NCBI RefSeq assembly: GCF_000005505.3
Contig: NC_016132.3
Coordinates: 39,260,914-39,324,913 of the forward strand
Reading direction: 5' to 3'
DNA: 64,000 nucleotides
DNA from: Brachypodium distachyon
Taxonomy: Eukaryota > Streptophyta > Magnoliopsida > Poales > Poaceae
This document shows, piece by piece, positions 33,238 through 43,818 of this stretch. The translations under genes were made by a program, and so were the position numbers. Every line of letters starts with the position of its first letter. Position 1 is the stretch's first letter. The notes under the pieces are model-generated. The model saw only the letters and a list, made by a program, of their open reading frames with translations. It did no database searches and had not been told where the DNA came from.

Positions 33238-33960
33238 ATGTTTCTTTTATGGAAGAACCTGTCTGTTGCAGAGGCAATGGCGAACGGAAACTGGATGAAA
33301 GGGATGCACAGAATGGCTTCGGTTGTTGAGATTGATCAGTTTCTTGCTCTGTGGGAGAGATTGCAGAGAGTTATCTTGACCGATGTACCTGATTCCATTG
33401 GATGGACTCTCTCGACAGATGGAAATTATTCAGCTTCGTCGGCGTACTCTGCACAGTTCATTCAGAATATTCGGCTGCCCCTTTTCAGAGTGTTTGGAGA
33501 ATAAAGGCTGAAGGAAAAATCTGTTTCTTCATGTGGCTGCTGCTGCATAACAGATTATGGACTGTAGATGGATTGGCCAAGAGAGGGTGGCCTCATAATG
33601 CTCTTTGCGTTTTGTGTGATCAGGTTCAGGAAAGCTCATCCTATATCATTCTTGATTGCCCGTTTGCAAAGGAACTTTGGCATTCTCTCCTGAGCAGATG
33701 GCCATGGCTGGCGGACTGCGCTACTAATAGATCCTCTGTCAAAATTTGGTGGAGAAAGATCATCACGACGAAGTGTCCAGACAAGGAGGAGTTGGTGTCT
33801 TTGGTGGCCTATGGAACATGACACATTTGGAACGAAAGGAATAGAAGAGTTTTCAAGCAAAAGAAGATTAGTCCGTTGATGTTGATTCGTTTGATTAACG
33901 ATGACTATGGCCTTATCAAGAGGCGAAAGAGTTGTAATTTTGTTTTTTGACAGCCGGGCT
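33238..33960 (+). pseudogene. LINE remnant with zf-RVT domain, frameshifted
   Basis: Two overlapping frames (33238-33504, then 33490-33821 and onward) reconstruct the C-terminal zinc-binding domain found behind plant LINE reverse transcriptases. The order is a WTLSTDGNYSASSAY segment, VWRIKAEGKICFFMWLLLHN, RGW....CVLCDQVQESSSYIILDC, then WHSLL and, after a stop at ~33820, HIWNERNRRVFK. The Cys-x2-Cys and the following hydrophobic core are visible. The frame change lies near 33490. Reverse transcriptase and endonuclease regions are absent. Similar zf-RVT-only fragments are common in grasses. Confidence 0.7.
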
Positions 33961-34519
33961 TTGTCGGCTGTCTTTCTTTCTTTCGGTATCAGGGCTTTTG
34001 CCTGTGTATGTTGTTTTTCCAAACTTCTGCTGATTGAAAAGGCAGAGCACCTGCCATTCCCATCAAGAAAGTATATTTCAATTTTGACAATTATAATTTT
34101 TGCAAACGTCGGTTATTATATTCACACGTTGTCAATTTAATCTGCAGGTGATGAGGCGAAGCTAACCTGGTATTTCCCAACTTAATACCATAGATCCGTA
34201 AATCAAGTGCAAATAGTGGGTTAGCATTTTCTACGATACTGCTATTAGCAGTTGCGGGGCCTTTCTAGGATATATGTACATGTATCTTTAAATATTACAT
34301 CCATCATCCATGCCCATGCGATTCTGTCTAAGGCCGTTGCCAATATATCAATGTGACGTTGTTGTTTAAACATTTTTGTTTTAATTATCACATGCATTCG
34401 CCAACCAGAAAATGTATTAATTTAATAACCAATTCAAATTACATAACTCAATTATGCGCTTTGCACCATTAGGTGCTATTTGTTGGTACTTTGCATGTTA
34501 GCGTACATCGTATTCCACA

Positions 34520-34565
34520 AATTCCCGGTGGAAATTCCCGCAGCAATGCGCAGGGTACCATCTAG
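34520..34565 (+). mobile_element. possible Helitron 3' terminus
   Basis: CCCGCAGCAATGCGCAGGG forms an imperfect hairpin and is followed by TACCATCTAG|T. This resembles the CTAG-ended 3' terminus with upstream hairpin of grass Helitrons, which insert between A and T. No matching TC 5' end was identified, so the extent is unknown. Confidence 0.4.
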
Positions 34566-34639
34566 TGTTAGATACAGATCGGACGATCCAAATTGCTCGA
34601 AATATGGCACGAGCATCCAATGTCTTAGTAGCACTGGAC

Positions 34640-35155
34640 GCTTCTCCTTGCCTTAGTTGACTTTCTTTGGTTAAGAAGATTGTTCCTGCACAATCAAGAC
34701 ATTGCAACATCACTTTCTCCGTTACACGATATGTCTTCCTTTCGTCATGTGTTATCTAACTTATGTTTAGCCACTGCATATTATCATTAGTATGAACATT
34801 AATCGCCATATAAGATACCATGGAACAGATATTCATTTTCTTCTACACGAAGGGTCGGGTGATGGTTAGCAAACTCGTCATGTGAAACTCTCACACAGTT
34901 CAATTCCCGTGGGGGACGTGGTAATTCGTGTGAGAAGGGGAATTGAAATTAAATTCTCATTCTCCTTCTCTAAATTTGCCAAACGCGCTACCATGCTGGA
35001 TCGGCCGGGGGAGTGAGAAAAAAGAAAGAGTGTTGACTTCTAAAGCGTGTGGCCTGGGTGAGGCATATATCACTTCTTAGTAGTTGACTTTCTTCGGCCA
35101 AGACATGGTCCCTTCACAGTTAAGACATATCGTTACTTTCTCCGATGTCTTTGTG
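34640..35155 (+). repeat. pair of ~80-100-bp direct repeats
   Basis: 34645-34735 and 35078-35155 share TTAGTTGACTTTCTT, AAGACAT and ACTTTCTCCG in order with short gaps. About 350 bp lies between the copies. No gene was seen in 34000-35500. Confidence 0.5.
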
Positions 35156-35173
35156 TGTGCGCGCGCGCGCGCA
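35155..35173. repeat. TG/CG microsatellite
   Basis: A GTGTGTGCGCGCGCGCGCGC-type simple repeat (alternating purine/pyrimidine, potential Z-DNA). Confidence 0.85.
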
Positions 35174-35549
35174 TTCATTTTTTTCTCCGAATAACTTAAA
35201 AGACCAGCAAAGTACAGCCCAAAATTAGGGAAAACTAAGCATCGGCCGGATCAAAGGCAAAAGGATTAACTTGTAGAAAAACGTTATTGCGTAAACATTA
35301 ATGAACTCACTGCGCTGCACATATATAGTGCACACATATGTATCGGCTTAGTTAATTACGTTACATGATCATATATATAGACTCCACGAATTATTTCTCA
35401 TTTTCCATACGCCGAAATAACAAATATCCACTTACATATATACCAACAAATTAACAGCCAGGATGATTAATCCATGACCAAATATTTCACTTAGCGTTCC
35501 ATTACTTAATTAATCTTTCAAAGGCTGAGTCTCCGACTTGGTCGATCGG

Positions 35550-36655
35550 TTAATTGGCGTCGGTGACCATGGCGATTCCGTCGGTGCCGGCACGACCGAA
35601 CCTGGCCACAGCGCAGTCCGTGGCGAACAGACCGGAGGAGACGAAGTTGGGGGCGCCGCCCATGACGGGCATTTTGGCAGCAACGTTGAGCTTGTTGACG
35701 TAGTCGGAGCGGTAGGTCTGGCCGAGCACACCGTGGACATTGTCGGAGAGCGCAGGGAACTTGAACCCGAGGTCGAGGTGCGCGAGGCAGTCGTCGGCGG
35801 TGACGCCATAGCTATGAACCCGGGACTCCTCCGCGGTGATGGGCACGGCGGCAGCGACGATCCGGAACACGCCCTTGAGCTCGACGACGACGCCGTTGGC
35901 CCTTGCCGTGCGGGTGATGGACAACCCAGGCACGGAGGCGGGGGACCAACGGGCACCGTCAGCGAGCGGGAGGGCGACGCGGTCGTCGTCGAAGGCGATG
36001 TCGAGGTGGTCGACGGCCGGGTTCCAGCGCGCGGAGCGGGTGGCGCCGAGGCTGAGGCGGTGGTGGGCGCCGAAGAGGACGCCGAGGGCCTGGATCCAGG
36101 TGAATTCGCGGGCGGTGTCGTTGTTGCGGTTTCCGATGAAGTGGGCGTTGATGTGGAGGTCGGCGTCGGAGAGGATGCAGAAGTCCTGGTCCTTCTTGCC
36201 GTGGAAGTAGAAGTTGTTGCCGTCCCCGCCCGTGAAGCGCGGGTCCCCGCACGACACGCCCGGGTAGAAGTCACACACTGCAGCACAGGTGCAGTTAGCT
36301 AACATAGACCCTCTTAATTTGGTATATAGAAGTATGTTCATACAGGATTAATTAACATGAGATTAGATCGATATATAGGAGAGTGCATGATAAATATATA
36401 ATTACGGCAGAATGTTTTGCAGGTGGGGCAGAGGACGAGGCACTTGGTGCGGCAGCGGTCGGGGCACTCGGCCTGGCAGTCCGGGTGCTTCCTGTCGTTG
36501 TTCTTGCACGTCGACTTGGCGTTCTTCTTCCCCGGGACTACACTCACCACCTGCACGGTGCTCCCCGCCGGCACCTGAGGCTGCGCCGCCGCCATCGCCA
36601 TCGCCAGCACCATCGCCGCCAGCCACACCACGGCCAACGCCCGCCGTGCCGCCAT
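35550..36655 (-). CDS. secreted root cap-domain protein, 2 exons, 325 aa
   Basis: Exons 36406-36655 and 35550-36277 (GT..AG; intron 36278-36405) total 978 nt, in frame. The N-terminus is a signal peptide (MAARRALAVVWLAAMVLAMAMAAA), followed by a short variable segment and a cysteine-rich stretch (CKNNDRKHPDCQAEC, CRTKCLVLCPTCKTFC). The second exon holds the root cap (Pfam Root_cap, late-embryogenesis-like) domain: CDFYPGVSCGDPRFTGGDGN, FYFHGKKDQDFCILSDADLH, then beta-rich sequence to ...TDCAVARF. Proteins of this family are secreted in the root cap or during seed development; the biochemical role is not known. A TATA-like CTATAAGAT on the minus strand near 36810 and an AGCT repeat (36668-36690) lie upstream. 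Confidence 0.85.
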
Positions 36656-36659
36656 TCTT

Positions 36660-36830
36660 ATCTTTCTTGCTAGCTAGCTAGCTCTCTCGAAACTAGCTAG
36701 CTCGATCTCTCCTGATTGATGGAGATGGGTGGATCTCTAGCTAGCTCGATCTTGCTTTGTGTACAGGATGCTTGGTTGCTGGTCTCCTCTAGGTGGTGTG
36801 TAGTGTGCATCTTATAGCAGCTAATTAAGA
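36660..36830 (-). promoter_or_regulatory. promoter/5' UTR of the root cap gene, AGCT microsatellite
   Basis: TAGCTAGCTAGCTAGCTC-type repeats lie at about 36668-36715 and 36740-36750, and a TATA-like TATAAG near 36810 (minus). The AGCTAGCT tract would lie within the 5' UTR. The transcription start is inferred only. Confidence 0.4.
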
Positions 36831-37476
36831 GCTGAGGGGAGCTGAAGAGGGGGCGTTGACCTTGCTAGGTAAGGCAAAGCTGGAGGGTACTTGCCGGGAC
36901 AGCAATGAAACTAAGCTGTCTTTCCTTGCGTTCCAAGCATGCATGCAGTACTAGTCAACCAACGGTCACTATTGCATATATTGCAATTTGCATGCACGTA
37001 CACACATGCATAACCACGTATACACGTAGCTAGCTTCAACGTGAAAACATAGGAAGCGAGTGAGACCATATATGCATGCCATGTATATTTCTCCCTACTA
37101 AGCTACCTACTCCCCATAGGGAATAATGTAAACCGGTGGCTAAGCTAGCTTGGTTGGTTGCTTAACTAATTGCGTACTCTCTTTTTTTGCATGAATTATG
37201 GTAGTGGCTAGTTAGTATGGTCAATGACGTCGCCCGTACGTACGTGCATGTATGTGACGTAGATATGTAAACATGCAATTAATCTTTCTACCGTCCAAAT
37301 TATACTAATTTTGTTGCTCGATCTCCTATACTAGCTAGCTATATATATGTCATTAACAGTGGCTCTACTTTCAATCAAAATAATATTAAGGCCAGAGCGT
37401 AATACATATGTGCGTACTTAATTTCAAGGAGTCTACCTAGCGTGAGGAGCAAGGATTAATTGGTGGCACGTATGTA

Positions 37477-37610
37477 CTCCCTCTGTCCACAAATAAGCGC
37501 ACTTCTATGTTTTGTCCTAAGTCATTTTTTTTTATTTTGACCAACTTCGTTGAAAATAGTAACAACGTATATGACATCAAATCGGTATATTACGAAAGTA
37601 CAGGGTCGGG
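37477..37610. mobile_element. truncated MITE end
   Basis: CTCCCTCTGTCCACAAATAA after TA, with a TTGACCAACTTCGTTGA-like interior, is one end of a common grass MITE. The partner end is missing. Confidence 0.5.
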
Positions 37611-38070
37611 TCTAATTGACGTACGTAGGCACAGCACAACATTACAAAACCCAAAACACGCGCACACAGTAGACAGTACAGTAGAGCTAGCTCAATTTGA
37701 GGCTCATCTTAATTTGAACTTTCGAAGAAGACGTGAGATCGTCGTTGATATCAGATCGATCGTGTGCGCATTTGTTTTTGTCGGTTTGTGTTTGTGTGGT
37801 CAGCTAGCTTGGCCGGTTTCTTAATTAAGGGAAACAACGTCAACCAGATCGATCATCGGAAGCCACACACTCTTCGACATACTACTTTCCACATGCCACG
37901 ATACATGCATATGCATGCATGCATGTTAATTGTTCCCACAATTAATCAACGTCGACGACCGGTCAAACATTCTGATGCATGTTTGAATGTGGTAGCAGGA
38001 AAATTCAGCAAAATCTACAGCCCGGGCGCCTGTTGATTTTTAGGATTTGAAATCATGTGAATTTTTCCTA

Positions 38071-38215
38071 CTCCCTCCGTCCAACAAAAAATGTCTCAAA
38101 TTTGTCAAAATTTCTGTGTTATGAATTGAACAAATTATATTGCAAATTTCCGTGTCAAAATTTCCGGCGGAGGAAACAGAACAAATTGTATTGCAAATTT
38201 CCGTGTCCTGAATTC
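38071..38215. mobile_element. truncated MITE with local duplication
   Basis: The left end CTCCCTCCGTCCAACAAAAA matches the MITE at 10098. The right end is lost. The segment GAACAAATTRTATTGCAAATTTCCGTGTC is present twice (about 38126-38155 and 38183-38210), which suggests filler DNA made during repair. Confidence 0.5.
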
Positions 38216-38524
38216 AAATAGGATTCAATATGGCGTGGCATTCAATTCTTATGTTTTTTAGATCATGCGGATATAACTGCCCAATCAACCAACAAGATAA
38301 AGAAACAAACTATTCGTACTACTGTCGGTTTACCCTGAAGAAAATACAGTAGGTACGTAGAAGGAGCACAGGAAAAATACATTCTTGGTTTAATTTAATC
38401 CTCCACGCTCACTGCCGCTGAGTCGCTGAGAGCCCATGAGGCCTGCAGGTGGGACCAGTCTGTCAGCGATCCCAACAGTCCCAAGCTGAACAAAACTAAA
38501 ACCGGCCGCCAAGCTAAATCCCCA
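38216..38524. other. intergenic/5' region of the PPR gene
   Basis: Probable promoter and 5' UTR of the PPR gene. No clear TATA box or other gene was seen. Confidence 0.4.
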
Positions 38525-38566
38525 ATGGCGGCGCCCCCGCCGCCGTCTCCCCGCACTGCCGCGTGA
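38525..38566 (+). promoter_or_regulatory. upstream ORF overlapping the PPR start (TGATG)
   Basis: ATG at 38525 opens 13 codons (MAAPPPPSPRTAA) whose TGA at 38564-38566 shares its A with the PPR start ATG (38566-38568). If transcription begins upstream, ribosomes would meet this ATG first, and the stop/start overlap could allow re-initiation. It might instead be a decayed original start. Confidence 0.5.
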
Positions 38567-40318
38567 TGCCGGCCACCTCCACCTCCGACGATCTCCACGC
38601 GTTCCTCCGCCGCGGCCTCCGCTCTCACGCCGCCGTGCTCCGCGCGCACGCCTTCCTCCTCCGCCGCGGCCTCCTCCTCGGCCACCCAGTCCCCGCCGGC
38701 CTCCTCCTCTCCGCCGCCGCCTCCTCCATTTCATCCCCTTCACCGCCCCCGGCCATCTACATCCTCCGCCTCCTCCTCCGCCACCTGCCGCCGCCGCTCC
38801 CGCTCTTCTCCCTCGACGCCGCCCTCCGCGCCCTCGCCCGGCGCCGGGTTCCGTTCCCCGCGCTCCTCTCCCTCTTCTCCCGCCTCCTCCGCTCCTCCCA
38901 CTGCGTCCCCTCCTCCGGCTTCCCGGACCTCTTCTCCTTCCCGCCGCTTCTCTCCGCCGCCGCGTCCTCCGCCTCCCCGCGCGCCCACCTCCCCGCGGCT
39001 CTCTCCCTACACGCGCAGCTCCTCCGCCGCGGCCTCCTCCTCGCCCCACCGCCCCACGCCGCCAACGCGCTCCTCCATTTCTACGCCGGCGCCGGCCGCC
39101 TCCCCTCCGCGCGCCGCCTGTTCGACGAAATGCCGTCCCGGGACATCGTCTCCCACAACACCATGATGACGGCCTACGCCGCCGCTGCTGTTTCATCCGG
39201 CGGCATCGATGCTGCCCGCCAGTTGTTTGACGGTATGCTGCTCCGGAACGCGGTGTCCTGGAACGTCATGGTCACCGGGTACGTGAGGGCGAAGCGGCCC
39301 GAGGAGGCGCTGGAGGTGGTGCGGTGGATGGCGGGGGCCGGGGTGAGGGGCACCGCGGCTATGATGGTCGGGGCGGCCACCGCCTGCGCCAGGCTGGGCA
39401 GGCTGCGGTCCGGGAGGGAGGTCCACTGCGCGTTCATGCGCCGCTTCGAGGAGGATAACCTGTTGGTTTGGACCTCGTTGGTCGATATGTATGGCAAGTG
39501 CCGGAAGTTGGAGGCTGCGAGGAAGGTGTTTGATCGGCTCAGATTCAGGAACCTTGTTTGCTGGAATGCGATGATCGTCGGGCATTGCGTGTATGGCGAA
39601 CCTGGTGATGGGATTCAGTTGTTCCATGAGATGATTGGACGAGGTGGGTACATTGGTTTGGACATTACTATGGTGTTGGTACTTCCGGCTCGCTGCAATT
39701 TCTAAGTTTTTGATATATCCATCGTCTGCCTTTCCAGGGAAGAATGGTTCAGATGACAAATTGGTTCTACGACCAGATGAGGTCACTTTCGTTGGTGTCC
39801 TCTGTGCCTGTACCCGTCTAGGCCTCGTGGATGCTGGGAAGGTATATTTTGCGGAGATGAGCACGATGTACAGTCTCAGGCCAACATTTGCGCACTATTG
39901 GTGTATGGCAAATTTGTTAGGGAGTGTTGGGCATCTGGAAGAAGCTGAGGGCCTCTTGAAGAGTGTTCCAGGGGAGCTGAAGGCGCGTGCATTGGGTGGT
40001 TTGCTCGGGTTGTGCCGGTTCCGGGGGGAGTGGGAACTTGGGGAACGGATAGCCCTCAGGTTGATCGAGCTGGAACCAAGCAATTGTGCCCACTACGCAC
40101 TTCTGTGCGGAGTGTATGCTTCGGCAGGAAGATGGGAAGATGTCCACAGAGTGAAGTCTATCATAAAGGAAAGCGATGAAAGGTTCAGTCCTGGACATCG
40201 TCTGGTGGATTTAAATGAAATTGTTCATCAATTCAAAGTCAGGGAGAGGCAACCTGAGAATCAGGAAATATATGTTATCTTGGATGACTTAGTGTCAAAA
40301 CTGAAGTTAACAAGTTGA
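38566..40318 (+). CDS. pentatricopeptide repeat (PPR) protein, PLS/E class, 1 intron, ~552 aa
   Basis: The first exon is 38566-39643, followed by a 94-nt intron (GACGAG|GTGGGT ... TTTCCAG|GGAAG, 39644-39737) and a second exon 39738-40318. Joining restores the frame across what otherwise looks like a premature stop at ~39705. PPR units are visible: HNTMMTAYAAAAVSSGGIDA, SWNVMVTGYVRAKRPEEALE, WTSLVDMYGKCRKLEAARKV, CWNAMIVGHCVYGEPGDGIQ, RPDEVTFVGVLCACTRLG. The C-terminus carries E/E+ type sequence (ALLCGVYASAGRWEDVHRVK ... VHQFKVRERQPENQEIY) but no DYW domain. Such proteins act in organelle RNA editing or processing. The N-terminus is Leu/Ala/Arg-rich, plausible for organelle targeting. It resembles the At3g51320 type as I recall it. 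Confidence 0.8.
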
Positions 40319-43300
40319 GAAGATGTGCAAACTGAACCCGGAGTAAAGTAGTCCACAGATCATTTCCGAGCTGCACAGTTTTTGAGCAGGCAGCTAGTCG
40401 GAACAGCAGGCTATGTTGTGAACCCACATGTAAGACAGGGTTGCAAGAAGCATAGCCTCCTGTGTATTTGTGGAAAGCCACATAAGGTTCTCTTGAATCA
40501 GATGATCCTCTGTTCAAGTACTTTGCACGTACAGATGCATACAAGGGACAGTCCACTGATGATACGAGAAAACCCAGAATGCCCTGTTCTTCATGGAAGT
40601 CCTGTGATAGCAGGCATGGTTGTGCCTGGCAGCCTGGGAGGATAAGATGGGGCTCTTGAGATGTTACGAAAAGGATCGCGTTGCAGCATTTCTGCTGGTT
40701 CTTGTTGATTGAAATTGCAAGTTTGGACATGCTGGTGCTGCAACGAAGGAAACAGAGCTGATCAGGGATGGCCTGTAGTTATTTACCGGTCATACATTTG
40801 GCAGAGGATGAAGGGTGCAGCCATGAAATACTCTTTTCCTTTTTTTTACACCGAAAGTTGACTGTAATTGGCAGTATGGCATAGGGCATTATTTAAGAGA
40901 ATTTTTGTCTCGTGTAAAGATTTTTTACCTTTGTTCTCTTACACATCTCTTACGGTCAGCCAGTCAGGCCAATGTCTCCTGATGACAATTACGGGTAACT
41001 GGTAAATTCCATTTGAGCCATTTGTTGTAGAATAGCAGAATGATTGAACACGATGAGTCTTTCTACTTCCGTCCCTATTGTTGGCAGCATTGTTCAACTT
41101 TATAGGAAAGCATGATGCACTATTGTTGGAAGCATTGTTCAAAGGTCTAGGAAGTGTACGGTACGGGTTTTATAAAACTTGCAGTATTTGTTGGCTAGTA
41201 CCATTGCATAACAGAAGCTTAACGCTTGTACTGTACATATGAAACAAAATTGGGTCATAAATGGAGTATACAAACCATATTGAACCAAATTCTGATACGC
41301 AGATGCAGCAACCCGCCGGTGGTAAACCTACACTTTTTTAGTGAAGTTAGTGTTAATGAATCATCATTGTAAGTAAACCTACAAGTACCAGTAGTCACTT
41401 GTGGATTAAACTTTATTTTGAACCTCAAGAACATTCACAAACTTCTCCCAGGCTGCTACAGGTAGCTACGAATACTTTGCTGCATTTTCACTTTCACTTC
41501 AATTTAATTTACTTTCTTAGTTGAAGCATCCACATCCAATTTGTAGATAATGGGCATGTCCAGAACATGATCTTTTGTTGACATCTTTTGTGCGGTTACG
41601 CTCAGAACATGATTATTTGTATACTTTTACATAGGAAAGTTATTAACAATTCCAAAATTCTACTCCCTCCGATCCTAAATTATTGTTGAAATATTACATG
41701 TATATAGACGTTTTTTAAGAATAGATACATCCATATTTGGACAAATTTGAGTCAAGAATTTAGGATCGGAGGAATATTACTTTCTGGATCTAGTTAATGA
41801 TTTTAATTCAAGGTATAATTCTATTGGAACAGATTGTTAGACTTTAATTGTTGTTGGCAACCTTTTCAGCGTGGTGGTTGTTCTTACATTTACTATCTGT
41901 ATAGCATACATGTATGATAAGGATATTGTAACCGTATGTTCCCGAGAACAATGAGAATGCATGCTTGATATTGATACACTTTGCGACTTTGTCTCATTAC
42001 TCATTAGTGCTTATAAACCAGAAGTATTGTTCTATCATAGGACAACCCGTTTTCCCTTTGGAGTTCTGTAGAAGCAAAAGAGACCGGTGAGTGCAACATT
42101 CAATTAGTCTCTTTTCGTACGTCACTTTGGTCACTTCGAGAAACATAATAGATTGATAGATATCATATCATATAAACAACACTCTCTAGATTAAAGTAAT
42201 TAGATTTTCAGGTTGCGTTTTATGATAGGACACTTGAATGCATAGGAATAGGAGTTTGCTCCAATTTTACTTTTCTTTTTTTTAACGATGCAGAGTTGGT
42301 TTAAAGTTTTTTTGAGAACTGACATTTATAAATTTCACCATACAAGATTAGGCTACAGCTGATTTATGCTAATGATGATTTTTTTTTAAAAAAAACAGGA
42401 ACTATGGATCGTGTTTGCAACATCTAATGAATCTAAAACCGAACCTATCTTTGGACATTTATCTTTATGAACATTTGAAGACTTTGTAAAAGGACATTTC
42501 GTGCAAAGCATTACATCAAATGGATGCTGCTAGGAAGATGGCCAGCACACGATTTGATTATTTTAATCTCGCTGATTGGATAGCAATACTCTGCCGGATC
42601 ATTTCAATCATTTCTTTATTTCGTGTCAATTTATTCAATTTTTTATTCTCTGAATTAATTCAATTTTGTTTCTTCTTTTTTTTTAGGACTACAATGATTC
42701 TTTGCCAGATCCCAATATGTTTTCCTCATCCAGGAGATTCGCCGCTTGCTTGGCGACGAAAGGGCGTTTAAGTTTCAAAAGATCACATGATTCGAGAATC
42801 TTGCAAGTCATACTCTGGCCAATATAGCTAGGAGAGACGAGAGTACAGCCGTTTGGTTGGGCTCAGGACCTGTTGAGCTGTTGGCCGTGCTCGGCACGGA
42901 GTGTAATCATGCTATTGTCTGATTAATTCTGAATAAAGCTAGACAAGTAGACCAGGATTTAGATCTTAAGGCTCCTGAAATAAATTCCATGTTTGCAATT
43001 AAAAGTTTTGACTTTGGTGTTTCTGAAAACAAAAACAAACTCCTGAATAGCCATGTCAAAGTAATTGTGAAACCTGAATGATTCAAATATTCAAGCTTCC
43101 TATGTATGTAGTCGTCAAATTAAAATTTGTAGTCCCTTATGCAATATAATTAACTAAAGAGGCTATCCATTTAATTGACAAACACAGTAAGCATTCTAAA
43201 ACATTCTATGTACAGAGCATACATTTTTCTCACCTCATAACACAATAATACGCTTGCCTTGTATCTGAGATAACAATAGAAGAAGGTCATTAAGCAAGCA

Positions 43301-43818
43301 TAACCAAATTGTCATTTCTATTAATTTCATATGTGGGATAAAAAGTACTAGCAGGCATAAATTTGTTATGTTTTCTGAACATTATTCCAACTATTGTCGG
43401 CTGTTCACTCATCTCAACTCTATTTGAGCCAATTCTATCTTGCAAGCATGAACAACAATTGTGTCATCATTTGCTATATAGTATCACTTTCACTAGATGG
43501 TAAGATTGTTTACCTAGAAGTTAAACACGAGCATTTGTTATGCTAATACTCTGACTAGTGGTGGCACCTGAATTGGCAATGGAAAACACAAGTGGCTCCA
43601 TATAGGAATATGCGGAACAAACATGTCACATGTAAGGTCTCAACAGGAAAGCAAAACAAAATAGATCTCATCCAGGAAACTACGACCATCAAAAAGCTCA
43701 CAACCTTCTTCCTAAAGTGCAGGCTCTTCATTAAAAACAAGCTAAAACTCCTTGACATGCAGCCTTCGGGCACCACAAGCCCTCAGCCACCTCCTCCCCT
43801 CCGGCTGACCTAGTGCAC
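40319..43818. other. 3' UTR and long intergenic region, no gene
   Basis: AT-rich sequence downstream of the PPR gene. Apart from the MITE at 41663, I see only short open frames without domains. Confidence 0.5.
41663..41774. mobile_element. Stowaway-like MITE (112 bp)
   Basis: CTCCCTCCGATCCTAAATTA at the left and AATTTAGGATCGGAGGAA at the right, flanked by TA (41661-41662 and 41775-41776). It is nearly perfect end to end and the same family as 18655-18767, in the opposite orientation. Confidence 0.9.

Noticed and set aside
35510..36302. Other long frames overlapping the root cap gene on both strands
   Set aside because: They are shadows of a GC-rich exon. Only the minus-strand frame of the root cap domain has family motifs and in-phase splicing.
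38390..39196. 268-codon minus-strand frame rich in Arg and Gly
   Set aside because: Antisense shadow of the GC-rich PPR exon, with purely compositional Arg/Gly runs.
39644..39737. Premature stop making the PPR gene a pseudogene
   Set aside because: A GT..AG intron removes the stop and restores the frame and repeat register.
42520..42771. 83-codon plus-strand frame in the long intergenic gap
   Set aside because: AT-rich, Phe/Ile-rich translation with no domain or conservation cue.
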